Shown piece after piece: positions 26,363-35,245 of a DNA stretch of 64,000 bases (position 1 is the first letter of the stretch; every line of letters starts with the position of its first letter). The translations under genes were made by a program, and so were the position numbers. The stretch is from JALZVT01 sp964634815 (GTDB lineage: Bacteria > Pseudomonadota > Gammaproteobacteria > Pseudomonadales > Azotimanducaceae): NCBI GenBank assembly GCA_964634815.1, contig CAZWMD010000007.1:57898-121897 (forward strand). The letters are read 5' to 3'. A model generated the notes under the pieces. The model did not search any database. It saw nothing but the letters and a program-made list of their open reading frames with translations, and was not told the origin of the DNA.

Positions 26363-27145
26363 TTATTTTGGCCCTTTGGGCCCGCCCTCAGCGAACAGTT
26401 CCAGCAATAGCGCCCGGTCAAGCTCATCGAGAGGGACTTGCAGCAACATTTCAGGGCGCCTCGCCAGGGTGCGAGCCAAGGATTGTTTGCGCCGATACCG
26501 TGCGATTCGCTTATGGTCCCCGCTGACCAGCACGGGCGGCACCTCTCGACCATCCGCAAGGCGTTCCGGCCGGGTATAGACCGGCGCTTCCAGAAGTCCG
26601 TTGGCAAAGCTGTCGAGTTGCGCAGACTCCGAATTTCCCAGGATGCCAGGCAGCCACCGCGACAGGGCATCCAGCATGACCTGGGTCGGCAGTTCGCCAC
26701 CGGTTAACACAAAATCTCCGAGCGACACTTCTATGACAGGACCAGCGTCCTGGGCCTTGTGACGCTCAAGCACCCGCTCATCGATGCCTTCGTAACGACC
26801 GCATAAGAAAATCAGTGCAGGTTGCTCGGCCAACTGCTGCACGATCGCCTGAGTCAGCGGTTGGCCCTGGGGAGTAGGAACAATCAACGGCGTCTGACCA
26901 GTCATTGGCGACTGTTGGCACGCCTCATCAAGCGCCGCCTCCAGGGGTTCAACCTGCATGACCATGCCGGGTCCGCCACCGTAAGGTTTATCGTCTACCT
27001 GGCCATGGTTTCGCGTTGTGTAATCGCGAGGATTAAAGAAATGACAATCCAGACTCGACTCATCCTCGTAAGCCCGACGAGTAACGCCAAAGCTCGAGAA
27101 ATTCTCAAACAGTTCAGGCAACAGCGTGACGATGCCAATCCACAT
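26363..27145 (-). CDS. trmD: tRNA (guanine-N1)-methyltransferase TrmD
   Basis: Methylates G37 in tRNAs reading CNN and some GNN codons, preventing frameshifts. SPOUT fold: N-terminal MWIGIVTLLPELF, DDKPYGGGPGMVM, the trefoil-knot SAM site LCGRYEGIDERV and SLGDFVLTGGELP. C-terminal domain contains RPERLADGREVPPVLVSGDH. ATG at 27145 (260 residues) is preferred over a TTG two codons upstream. Confidence 0.97.
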   Translation of the reverse strand: MWIGIVTLLPELFENFSSFGVTRRAYEDESSLDCHFFNPRDYTTRNHGQVDDKPYGGGPGMVMQVEPLEAALDEACQQSPMTGQTPLIVPTPQGQPLTQAIVQQLAEQPALIFLCGRYEGIDERVLERHKAQDAGPVIEVSLGDFVLTGGELPTQVMLDALSRWLPGILGNSESAQLDSFANGLLEAPVYTRPERLADGREVPPVLVSGDHKRIARYRRKQSLARTLARRPEMLLQVPLDELDRALLLELFAEGGPKGPK

Positions 27146-27185
27146 CAGCAAACCAACCCACAGTTAGACAGCGCAGCGCCTGCCA

Positions 27186-27785
27186 TCAGCTTAGCCACTG
27201 AGGGTCCCAATCTACTCTGATCTGCTCCCTGGACACCGACAAAACATAGGCCTTAACAAAGGGAATCAGGATTTCACCGGCGCCGCTTGCCTCAGGACGG
27301 ACCCTGAGTACATCGTGCACGCCAGTTTCAAGCAAGCCGGCAACCTGACCAAGAACCCGGTCAGCCTGGTCAATCACCTGCGCGCCAATCAGGTCACGCC
27401 AATAAAACTCATCATCGTCCGGATCCGGCAACTGACGTCGGGGCACCCCAATTTGCAGGCCTTTCAGTTCGGCAACCTGCTCTCGTTCGGCGAACCCACT
27501 GATCCGCCCCAAATAGTGATCCTGATGACTGCGGAGTTCACTGACTTCCAGTGAGTACCACTGGTCGCCGCCCTTTTGACCGCCCTCTTGGTCAGCAGCA
27601 GAGACGTAGCTGCGTTTGTTAGCGTTCCGGCCCAGGGGACGGCGCCGGAACAACCAGGGCTGATAGGTTAGAAGATTTTCGGCGGGAGTTGTGTAGGAGT
27701 GAATATGTACTTCACCGCGCACGCCATGCGGCGCGCCCAAGCGGCCGACAATGATCACTTCATCAGCAGAAGAGAAGTTCGCCAC
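27186..27785 (-). CDS. rimM: Ribosome maturation factor RimM
   Basis: Binds S19 and promotes 16S rRNA 3'-domain maturation. N-terminal RimM domain starts VIIVGRLGAPHGVRGEVHIHS (about residues 10-30); the C-terminal PRC-barrel contains FYWRDLIGAQVI and LLETGVHDVLRV. An insertion after LFRRRPLG (residues 50-75, with a Gly/Gln-rich stretch) makes it longer (199) than E. coli RimM (182). GTG start. Standard operon position between rpsP and trmD. Confidence 0.95.
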   Translation of the reverse strand: MANFSSADEVIIVGRLGAPHGVRGEVHIHSYTTPAENLLTYQPWLFRRRPLGRNANKRSYVSAADQEGGQKGGDQWYSLEVSELRSHQDHYLGRISGFAEREQVAELKGLQIGVPRRQLPDPDDDEFYWRDLIGAQVIDQADRVLGQVAGLLETGVHDVLRVRPEASGAGEILIPFVKAYVLSVSREQIRVDWDPQWLS

Positions 27786-27852
27786 CCCCGTTCACTGCCG
27801 AATCGGGAGAGACAGGGCTGCACCAAGAACTATGCGGCCCAGGGGAATCGAC

Positions 27853-28140
27853 CTACTCGGCAGCGGCTTCTGCCGTTTCAGTAGGTGCTGCAGCGGCCGC
27901 GATCCGGGCCTTGGAGATCAGCTTCTTAACCTTGTCGGTGGGCTGTGCGCCAACACCAATCCAGTGGTCTACCCGGCCCAGATCCAGCCGCAATCCCTCA
28001 GCAGCACCCTTCGCCACCGGATTGAAAAACCCAAGGCGTTCAATGAACTTACCGTCCCGTTTTGCCGCTCGATCAGCAACGGTGATGTGGTAGAACGGGT
28101 TTTTCTTGGCACCGGAGCGGGCTAAGCGAATGATTACCAT
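27853..28140 (-). CDS. rpsP: 30S ribosomal protein S16
   Basis: The 95-residue product starts MVIIRLARSGAKKNPFYHI and has AADRAAKRDGKFIERLGFFNP-type core (VADRAAKRDG, IERLGFFNP). The C-terminus is an Ala/Glu-rich tail (AAAAAPTETAEAAAE). Start ATG 28140; the upstream open stretch is leader. First gene of the rpsP-rimM-trmD-rplS operon. Confidence 0.97.
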   Translation of the reverse strand: MVIIRLARSGAKKNPFYHITVADRAAKRDGKFIERLGFFNPVAKGAAEGLRLDLGRVDHWIGVGAQPTDKVKKLISKARIAAAAAPTETAEAAAE

Positions 28141-28228
28141 AAGTTTTTTTCTGACTGTCAGTCGTTTATAAGACGGATTTGGCGCGAGCTGATGCACAGC
28201 AAAATGGCACCGGTTCAGCGAGCGCGGT

Positions 28229-28256
28229 ATTGTATAGCAATCACCTTTGCACGCAA
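28229..28256 (-). promoter_or_regulatory. Candidate promoter of the rpsP operon
   Basis: Minus-strand TTGCGT (28256-28251), 16-bp spacer, TACAAT (28234-28229). The sequence after the -10 is GC-rich (ACCGCGC), the discriminator type seen at growth-rate-controlled ribosomal promoters. It implies a leader of about 80 nt. Confidence 0.5.
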
Positions 28257-28286
28257 CCAGTTCGACGCGCCAGCCAGGTACCGGCG

Positions 28287-29666
28287 CTAGCGGCGCCTTG
28301 GCGGGAAACCACCAGGACCGGGCTGCCCCATCTGCCCTTGTAAACCGCGCATCATGTTGGTCATGGCGCCTTTTTTCTTCATCTTTTGCATCATCTTCTG
28401 CATCTGCTTGTGCTGTTTGAGCAGACGGTTAATGTCTGGAATCTGAGTACCGCTGCCGGCCGCAATACGTCGCTTGCGAGATCCGTTCAAAAGATCTGGA
28501 AAGCGCCGTTCACGGACGGTCATGGAACCAATGATGGCCTCCATCTGCTTGAACATGCCGTCATCAAGCTGATCCTTGGCTGCGGCAGGTATCTGATTCA
28601 TCCCGGGCATCTTATCGAGCATGCTCGTGATGCCGCCCATGTTTGACATCTGCTGCAGCTGATCGCGAAAATCTTCGAGATCAAACTTCTTGCCCTTGGC
28701 CATTTTGCGGGCAAGTTTCTGGGCCTTCTTTTTATCAACCTTGCGTTCAGCTTCTTCGATAAGCGACAGCACATCGCCCATTCCGAGGATACGGGATGCC
28801 ACTCGATCCGGATGGAACGGCTCCAGGGCATCCGTCTTCTCGCCAACCCCCAGAAACTTGATCGGTTTGCCGGTGATGGCTTTTACGGATAGCGCCGCTC
28901 CACCCCGGGCGTCGCCATCGGTTTTGGCCAACACCACTCCCGTTAGCATGAGCGCATCATTGAACGCCTTGGCCGTATTGGCAGCGTCCTGACCCGTCAT
29001 GGCGTCGACCACAAACAAGGTCTCCGCGGGCCCCAGATTCATTTGCAAGGCCTGTATCTCGGCCATCATGTCAGCATCAATGGCCGTACGCCCGGCTGTA
29101 TCAACAATCAAGACATCGTCAAACTGCTGCTTGGCGTCGGTCACGGCACGTTCTGCAATCGCCAATGGTTTCTCCAGTGCGGTGCTCTGGATGAACCGGG
29201 CGTTGACCTCTGAGGCAAGGGTTTTCAGCTGTTCTATTGCTGCCGGTCGGTACACGTCGGCACTGACAACGGCGACCTTCTTCTTCTCGATCTCGCGCAG
29301 ATAGCGGGCAAGCTTGGCAACGGTGGTGGTTTTACCTGCGCCCTGCAGCCCGGCCATCAAAATGACAACCGGTGGCTTTGCCGCGAGATTCAGCGGCTCG
29401 TGAGTGCCCATAAGTGACACAAGCTCTGCGTGCACAATTTTTACAAACTGCTCGCCTGGATTCAGCGCGGTACTCACCGTGGTACCTATGCTTGCCACCT
29501 TGACTCGCTCGACAAAGTCCTTGACGACGCCCAGGGCCACATCGGCCTCCAACAGCGCCATACGCACCTCGCGCAGGGTGCCAGCGATATTGTCTTCAGT
29601 AAGTTTGGCTTTGCCCTGGATGCCCCGCAGGGTCTGAGTCAGGCGATCACTGAGATTTTCGAACAT
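28287..29666 (-). CDS. ffh: Signal recognition particle protein Ffh
   Basis: SRP54 homologue that binds 4.5S RNA and signal sequences of membrane proteins. N domain, then G domain with GLQGAGKTTTVAKLA (P-loop), DTAGR and TKTDGDARGG-like VLAKTDGDARGGAAL, then the methionine-rich M domain ending QKMMQKMKKKGAMTNMMRG and a Gly/Pro tail. Length 459 is normal. Divergent from the downstream ypjD-type gene. Confidence 0.97.
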   Translation of the reverse strand: MFENLSDRLTQTLRGIQGKAKLTEDNIAGTLREVRMALLEADVALGVVKDFVERVKVASIGTTVSTALNPGEQFVKIVHAELVSLMGTHEPLNLAAKPPVVILMAGLQGAGKTTTVAKLARYLREIEKKKVAVVSADVYRPAAIEQLKTLASEVNARFIQSTALEKPLAIAERAVTDAKQQFDDVLIVDTAGRTAIDADMMAEIQALQMNLGPAETLFVVDAMTGQDAANTAKAFNDALMLTGVVLAKTDGDARGGAALSVKAITGKPIKFLGVGEKTDALEPFHPDRVASRILGMGDVLSLIEEAERKVDKKKAQKLARKMAKGKKFDLEDFRDQLQQMSNMGGITSMLDKMPGMNQIPAAAKDQLDDGMFKQMEAIIGSMTVRERRFPDLLNGSRKRRIAAGSGTQIPDINRLLKQHKQMQKMMQKMKKKGAMTNMMRGLQGQMGQPGPGGFPPRRR

Positions 29667-29815
29667 AAGGCGTCTTTTTTGGCTTGTATGGTGATTTTGA
29701 CTGAAACCGCATAGTGCGGCGGCGCCCTAGTATAGCCCAATGACTTTCGGCCTGATGCCAATCTGTGCCACACTCGCGATTCACCCCGAACCGACACTTA
29801 CACCCCGATTCACAA

Positions 29816-30613
29816 ATGAATCCCGCCTACCCCGGCATTGCAGCCCTACTCTTCTATTTGCTCGGTTTTGTCTTCCACGGCAGCGACTATCGAGCGCGTC
29901 GTACACCCGATCGACAGCGCCTGTTGTTCATCGCCTTGCCGGCAACAATACTGCACGGCCTGACTGCCTGGGCTCTGTTAATCACACCGCAAGGCCTGAA
30001 CCTTGGTCTCTATAGTGCGGCTTGTCTCACTACGTTCATCCTGACTGCTCTGGTGTTGGTGGGTTCTGTCCGGGCCCCACTGCAAAACCTGTATCTGTTT
30101 GTCTACCCACTGGGCGCCGTGGGGGTCCTGGTTGGAATCAGTTTTTCTACCAGCTTTGCACCCATCAGCATTGTCTCCGCCGAGCTACTAACGCATATCC
30201 TGTTGTCGGTTCTGGCCTATACCGTTTTGCTGTTCGCCACCTGTCAGTCCCTGGTTCTGCGGTCCCAGGAGAAGGCGCTCCGCGACAAACGTGATATCTC
30301 GGTATTGCGCATGCTGCCACCGCTACAGACCATGGAGGACATGCTGTTTCAGTGGCTATTTGTAGGTGTTGTGCTGCTTACACTTGCTATCGGCAGCGGA
30401 TTTTTATTTCTCGATAATATGTTTGGACAACCCGTTCACCACACGGTGCTCTCCATTGCTTCCTGGCTTGCGTTTACCACTCTGCTTATCGGCCGAGCAC
30501 GTTTTGGTTGGCGTGGAGCCACCGCCACACGCTGGACACTGGGCGGTTTTGCGTTGTTACTGCTTGGCTATCTGGGATCAAAATTTGTCGTAGAGGTACT
30601 GTTGCAACGATGA
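29816..30613 (+). CDS. ypjD: CcsA/YpjD-like inner-membrane protein
   Basis: Multi-pass membrane protein of the cytochrome c assembly (CcmC/CcsA-like) family that is conserved next to ffh in Gammaproteobacteria. About eight hydrophobic segments are visible in 265 residues (for example ILLSVLAYTVLLFATCQSL and FLISG-type stretches). Conserved cues include LTHILLSVLAYT and PLQTMEDMLFQ. No heme-handling WWD motif is seen, so a direct role in cytochrome c assembly is not supported. ATG 29816 chosen; the stop overlaps the ATG of the next gene. Confidence 0.85.
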   Translation: MNPAYPGIAALLFYLLGFVFHGSDYRARRTPDRQRLLFIALPATILHGLTAWALLITPQGLNLGLYSAACLTTFILTALVLVGSVRAPLQNLYLFVYPLGAVGVLVGISFSTSFAPISIVSAELLTHILLSVLAYTVLLFATCQSLVLRSQEKALRDKRDISVLRMLPPLQTMEDMLFQWLFVGVVLLTLAIGSGFLFLDNMFGQPVHHTVLSIASWLAFTTLLIGRARFGWRGATATRWTLGGFALLLLGYLGSKFVVEVLLQR

Positions 30614-31899
30614 GTCTTTCAGAGGCACCGTTATCGCTGCTCCTGCTTGGCATGCTGGTCATGCTGTTGCTATCGGCTTACTTTTCAAGCTCTGAAACCG
30701 CAATGATGGCAGTCAATCGCTATCGACTGCGGCACCTTGTCAAAGAGCGTCACAAGGGTGCAAGACGCACCAATAACCTGCTGCGCCGACCAGATCGCCT
30801 GCTCAGCGTGATTCTGATCGGCAACAACCTGGTGAACTTTTCAGCGGCAACACTTGCCACCATTATTGGCATCAGACTACTGGGTGATGTCGGCGTGGCG
30901 GTTGCGCCGGTGGTACTCACACTCATATTTCTGGTGTTCGCAGAGGTTGCTCCAAAAACCATCGCAGCCCAACACCCCGAACGTATCGCCTTTGCATCGA
31001 GCGCGATACTCAAGCCACTCCTTAAGTTCATGTACCCAGTGGTCTGGTTTGTGAATGCCCTGAGCAATCTGCTCGTCAAACCCTTCGCAGCAGATGGCGA
31101 GGCACCTAACGCTGATCATCTAACCCAGGATGAAATGCGCACTCTGGTTGATGAGAACGTGGCACTACCCACCCGCCGGCAAAACATGCTGCTAAATGTG
31201 CTCGATCTGGAAAAAGTAACCGTGAATGACATCATGGTACCCAGGGGCGAAATTGTTGGGATTGACCTGGAAAACCCGGTCGAAGAAATACTCTCGCTCA
31301 TGGCAAGTTCTGAACACACTCGACTGCCGGTGTATCGAGAAAATGTAAACAACATCGTTGGCATCATGCATTTGCGCCGCGCTGTTCGGCTGCTAAAACT
31401 CACTCGGGACGTCAGTGTAGAAGACGTTATCGCCCAAACCCGCGAACCCTACTTTGTACCTGAGGCGACGGCGCTCAATACCCAGCTTGTTAACTTTCAG
31501 AAGGAAAAACGCCGGATTGCCCTGGTGGTTGATGAATACGGCGACGTACAAGGGATTGTTACCCTTGAAGATATCCTGGAAGAGATCGTTGGTGAATTCA
31601 CCACTGACTTTGCCGGCAGTACCGAAGAAATCACCTCCTTGACCGACGGCAGTTACAAGATCGAAGGCATGGCAGTGTTACGTGACATAAACCGTGCCCT
31701 GTCCTGGGAGCTGCCAACCGCCGGACCACGCACGCTGAATGGTCTTATCACGGCGCACCTCGGGGTGATCCCCGAGGCCAACGTCTGCTTGCTGATAGAG
31801 AATTACCGAATCGAAACTCTGACGATCAGCGACAATCGCATCAACAACGTGCGTATAGAACAGATAGAAACCGAAGCAGTCGATGATCCCGAAGACTAG
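30610..31899 (+). CDS. CNNM/CorC-family transporter (YfjD/CorB-like)
   Basis: Membrane protein with an N-terminal DUF21 (CNNM) transmembrane domain (about residues 1-180: SAYFSSSETAMMAVNRYRLRHL, LIGNNLVNFSAATLAT, FAEVAPKTIAAQHPE), a CBS pair (NDIMVPRGEIVGIDLENP; RIALVVDEYGDVQGIVTLEDILEEIVGE) and a C-terminal CorC_HlyC domain. Family members take part in Mg2+/Co2+ homeostasis. ATG 30610 overlaps the preceding stop (ATGA); 429 residues is the usual length. Confidence 0.92.
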   Translation: MSLSEAPLSLLLLGMLVMLLLSAYFSSSETAMMAVNRYRLRHLVKERHKGARRTNNLLRRPDRLLSVILIGNNLVNFSAATLATIIGIRLLGDVGVAVAPVVLTLIFLVFAEVAPKTIAAQHPERIAFASSAILKPLLKFMYPVVWFVNALSNLLVKPFAADGEAPNADHLTQDEMRTLVDENVALPTRRQNMLLNVLDLEKVTVNDIMVPRGEIVGIDLENPVEEILSLMASSEHTRLPVYRENVNNIVGIMHLRRAVRLLKLTRDVSVEDVIAQTREPYFVPEATALNTQLVNFQKEKRRIALVVDEYGDVQGIVTLEDILEEIVGEFTTDFAGSTEEITSLTDGSYKIEGMAVLRDINRALSWELPTAGPRTLNGLITAHLGVIPEANVCLLIENYRIETLTISDNRINNVRIEQIETEAVDDPED

Positions 31900-31917
31900 G
31901 CGGTAAACCTTGCCTGC

Positions 31918-33648
31918 TCAGGAACGTCGCGCCCAGCGGCGATTGAGTGCAGATACCATCGCAAGCAACGAAGACGTCACGGTGTTTCGACTAATGCCCG
32001 CACCATAACAACGGCCTTCTGGCTCATCATCTATCGCCAGCAGGCAGATCGCCTGGGCATCCTTGCCCCGCGACATCGCGTGCTCGTGATAATCAATCAC
32101 TCGCAAGCTTTCATTGAGCGTATTAAGTAAGGCATTGGCAAACGCGGCAATCGGACCGGAACCTTCACCAGTGAGGGTCATGGTTTGTTCGCTAACCATA
32201 ACTTCTGCCGTACAGATCTGTGTATCCCCTTCGCCGCTCTCAAGCGAATAATCGATCAGCTTGTAAGGACCGTCCTCAACCACGTATTGAGCCTCAAGTT
32301 CGGACAGTATTTCGTCTGGCTGCACTTCACGATCGAGCTTTTCAGTGGCGTCTTGCACCAGGGCGGAAAATTCGACCAGCATCTCTCGTGGCAGGTTAAT
32401 CCCGTAGTGTTCTTCAAGAATGAAGCCCACGCCGCCTTTGCCAGACTGGCTATTTACCCGAATTGCTTCTTTGTAGGACGACCCCACATCTGCTGGATCA
32501 ATCGGCAGATAAGGGACTTCCCAAAGATCATCACTAACCTGGCTCATGCCTTTGCGTATCGCATCCTGATGGGAGCCTGAGAAAGCGGTGAAAACCAACT
32601 CGCCGGAATACGGATGGCGCTCATGTACCGGCAACTTGTTTAACCGGGTCACCACACTCTTTATGCGTTTCATCTCAGAAAAGTTCAGCTCAGGGTCAAC
32701 GCCCTGGGAAAACAGGTTCATGCCTACCGTCACCAGATCGCAATTGCCGGTGCGCTCCCCGTTACCAAACAAAGTGCCCTCGACACGCTGGGCGCCAGCG
32801 AGAACACCGAGTTCGGTGGCCGCAATTCCAGTCCCCCGATCATTGTGGGTATGCAGGCTAAGGACAATACGCTCCCGCCCCGGGAAGTTCTTCAAGAACC
32901 ACTCCACCTGATCAGCGTAGATATTGGGAGTGGACATTTCTACCGTGGCAGGCAGGTTGATGATGATGGGTGACTCAGCACTGGCCCCCCACTCATCTGC
33001 AACCGCCGCGCAAACCTCAACAGCAAAATCTAGCTCTGTGCCCGTGAAACTCTCGGGTGAGTACTCAAGCGTCAAATTGCCTTCAAAACTCGCAGTGGCT
33101 GCCTTGACCATTCTGGTGCCGTCTATTGCCAGCGCCTTGATCCCCGCCCGATCCATATCAAACACCACCCGCCGTTGCAGCGTCGAGGTTGAGTTATACA
33201 GGTGGAAGATCGCGTTCTTGGCCCCGGCAATGGACTCAGCGGAACGAACAATGAGCTCCTCTCGCGCCTGACAGAGCACCTGGATTGCGACGTTGTCGGG
33301 AATCCGGTTTTCATCGATGATCCGCCGCACAAAATCGAAATCTGGCTGAGACGCTGCTGGAAAACCGACCTCGATCTCCTTGAATCCAAGCTCCAGGAGC
33401 AGATCAAAGAACTCAAGCTTCTCTGTCACATTCATTGGGTCAACCAGCGCCTGGTTGCCATCTCGCAGATCGACACTGCACCAGCGCGGGGCCTGGGTCA
33501 GCGTCTTACCGGGCCATTCGCGGTCCGGCAGATCGACAGGTTTAAATGCTGAGTACTTTTGAAAAGGCATAGACGCTGGAGCATTGCCTGCGTCCTTTGG
33601 GGTACCGGTGGCCACGCCAGCAGCACGATCTGTTTTATCTGTGCTCAT
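31918..33648 (-). CDS. leuA: 2-isopropylmalate synthase (long LeuA form)
   Basis: First committed step of leucine synthesis: acetyl-CoA plus 2-oxoisovalerate. TIM barrel with DLRDGNQAL (metal Asp), EVGFPAASQPDFDF, HTHNDRGTGIA (metal His pair) and GNGERTGNCDLV; C-terminal regulatory domain (EGSGPIAAFANALLNTL) for leucine feedback. At 576 residues with N-terminal SAFKPVDLPDREWPGK this is the long Actinobacteria-like class (LeuA type 2), not the 515-residue enterobacterial form. A leucine-rich leader ORF lies upstream. Confidence 0.95.
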   Translation of the reverse strand: MSTDKTDRAAGVATGTPKDAGNAPASMPFQKYSAFKPVDLPDREWPGKTLTQAPRWCSVDLRDGNQALVDPMNVTEKLEFFDLLLELGFKEIEVGFPAASQPDFDFVRRIIDENRIPDNVAIQVLCQAREELIVRSAESIAGAKNAIFHLYNSTSTLQRRVVFDMDRAGIKALAIDGTRMVKAATASFEGNLTLEYSPESFTGTELDFAVEVCAAVADEWGASAESPIIINLPATVEMSTPNIYADQVEWFLKNFPGRERIVLSLHTHNDRGTGIAATELGVLAGAQRVEGTLFGNGERTGNCDLVTVGMNLFSQGVDPELNFSEMKRIKSVVTRLNKLPVHERHPYSGELVFTAFSGSHQDAIRKGMSQVSDDLWEVPYLPIDPADVGSSYKEAIRVNSQSGKGGVGFILEEHYGINLPREMLVEFSALVQDATEKLDREVQPDEILSELEAQYVVEDGPYKLIDYSLESGEGDTQICTAEVMVSEQTMTLTGEGSGPIAAFANALLNTLNESLRVIDYHEHAMSRGKDAQAICLLAIDDEPEGRCYGAGISRNTVTSSLLAMVSALNRRWARRS

Positions 33649-33775
33649 TTTGAATTCAACTCGTTATCAGAGACTAAGTTACCCGCTCGCATACTGCCTC
33701 GGCAATGCCGTGACCTAGTTATCGTAAACTACGTGCGTCGAGTGTGGGGGATGAATGGGCGAGGCCCTGTAAGAG

Positions 33776-33943
33776 TTAGTTTGCCGGATGCACCGGCAGC
33801 AGAAGAAGAGCACTCAGGCTATTTTCAAGCAGACCGTTCTCACGTAAATCACAGACACGCTGACCACAGCGACAAAGCACTTTGCAATTAAGAAGCGCTG
33901 GGCTTAAAACCGGGCTGCAGGCTGTGTAACGAGCTGGGCTCAT
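33776..33943 (-). CDS. leuL: Probable leu leader peptide upstream of leuA
   Basis: A 55-codon frame (ATG 33943 to TAA 33776) lies in the 378-nt leuA upstream region. Twelve of its codons are Leu, with four in a row near the end (CTT CTT CTG CTG, giving SALLLLPVHPAN). A 6-bp hairpin TGCCGG/CCGGCA (33782-33798) begins right after the leucine run, where a stalled ribosome would cover it, as in amino-acid attenuators. No clear SD precedes the ATG and no U-tract terminator was found before leuA, so the switch may be Rho-dependent or act on translation. Upstream, TATAGT (33987-33982) is a candidate -10. Confidence 0.5.
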   Translation of the reverse strand: MSPARYTACSPVLSPALLNCKVLCRCGQRVCDLRENGLLENSLSALLLLPVHPAN

Positions 33944-34000
33944 GGATTTCTGTTATCAAGTGCTGAACACAATGTTTCCTGACTATAGGACAGCCCAGCT
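33932..34000. repeat. 9-bp inverted repeat flanking the probable leuA promoter
   Basis: AGCTGGGCT (33932-33940) and its exact complement AGCCCAGCT (33992-34000), 51 bp apart, flank the candidate TATAGT -10 box. A further GCTGGGCTT occurs at 33898-33906. It could be an operator pair or a long-range RNA stem. Confidence 0.5.
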
Positions 34001-34026
34001 ACTTTTACCACGGGTTGTGAGGCGAT

Positions 34027-35244
34027 CTAGCCAAATCGAACGCTGATACAACCGGCGGCATGTCGTGCCTTTTCACGGGCGTCATCAATATTGGCACCCA
34101 GTGCCAATGCAACGCCAACGCGCCGTTCACCATCAACCTCCGGTTTGCCAAACAATCGAATTTGGGTATCCGCCTGGCTCAACGCCTCGTCCACACCGGT
34201 ATAACTCAGGTCGGTTGAGGTCCCTTGTGCCAGCACGACTGCAGATGCCGCCGCCCCCCGGCTGCGGATCGTGGGAATGGGCAATCCGAGAATGGCTCTT
34301 GCATGCAACGCAAACTCGCTCAGGTCCTGGCTTACCAGAGTCACCAGGCCCGTGTCGTGCGGACGAGGACTCACCTCGCTGAAATACACCTGATCCCCTT
34401 TGATGAAGAACTCAACACCAAACAGCCCATAACCGCCCAGTGCTGATGTCACCTGTTCTGCGATGCGCTTGCACTGCGTCAATGCCTGCTCGGTCATGGG
34501 TTGAGGTTGCCAGGACTCCTGATAGTCCCCACCTTCCTGTCGGTGGCCAATGGGTTCGCAAAAGCTCACCCCCCCCGCATGCAACACCGTAAGCAGGGTA
34601 ATTTCGTAGTCAAAATCAACAACGGCTTCAACAATCACGCGACCGGCATCTCCCCGGGCACCAGCCTGTGCGTACTCCCAGGAGGCCAGAATATCATCGG
34701 TACGACGTACTGTTGATTGACCTTTGCCGGATGAACTCATAATGGGCTTAACGATGCAGGGCATTCCAATCGCGTGTACTGCCGCTTCGTAGTCGGCCTG
34801 GTTTCCGGCAAATTGATAGGCCGAGGTGGCAACACCTAACTCCTGCGCCGCCAACAGACGAATGCCTTCACGATTCATTGTCAGCTGCGCGGCTTTGGCG
34901 GTTGGAACGACACAAAGCCCCTCCGACTCAAGCTGCACCAAAACATCAGTTGCAATAGCTTCGATCTCAGGCACAACCAGATCAGGCGCTTCGGCTGATA
35001 TCACCCGGGACAGTTCAGCGCCGTCACGCATATCGATCACATGTGACCGATGCGCCACTTGCATCGCTGGCGCACCGGCGTAACGATCTACAGCAATCAC
35101 CTCAACGCCAAATCGCTGCAGCTCGATAACAACTTCTTTTCCCAGCTCACCGCTGCCCAGCAGCATAACCCGGGTTGCTGAATTCGAACCCGGAGTGCCA
35201 ATACCCGTATTTCCTGGACGCATGCGGTCAACGCTTATCGACAT
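34027..35244 (-). CDS. purT: Formate-dependent phosphoribosylglycinamide formyltransferase PurT
   Basis: ATP-grasp enzyme using formate and ATP to formylate GAR in purine synthesis. N-terminal VMLLGSGELGKEVVIELQR, EIEAIATDVL, ATP-grasp core PCIVKPIMSSSGKGQSTV, and metal-binding FGVEFFIKGDQVYFSEVSPRPHDTG. ATG 35244 lies 1 nt after the stop of the upstream carbonic anhydrase-like gene; the longer frame to 35289 is not needed. 405 residues, slightly longer than E. coli PurT (392). Confidence 0.95.
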   Translation of the reverse strand: MSISVDRMRPGNTGIGTPGSNSATRVMLLGSGELGKEVVIELQRFGVEVIAVDRYAGAPAMQVAHRSHVIDMRDGAELSRVISAEAPDLVVPEIEAIATDVLVQLESEGLCVVPTAKAAQLTMNREGIRLLAAQELGVATSAYQFAGNQADYEAAVHAIGMPCIVKPIMSSSGKGQSTVRRTDDILASWEYAQAGARGDAGRVIVEAVVDFDYEITLLTVLHAGGVSFCEPIGHRQEGGDYQESWQPQPMTEQALTQCKRIAEQVTSALGGYGLFGVEFFIKGDQVYFSEVSPRPHDTGLVTLVSQDLSEFALHARAILGLPIPTIRSRGAAASAVVLAQGTSTDLSYTGVDEALSQADTQIRLFGKPEVDGERRVGVALALGANIDDAREKARHAAGCISVRFG

Positions 35245-35245
35245 A

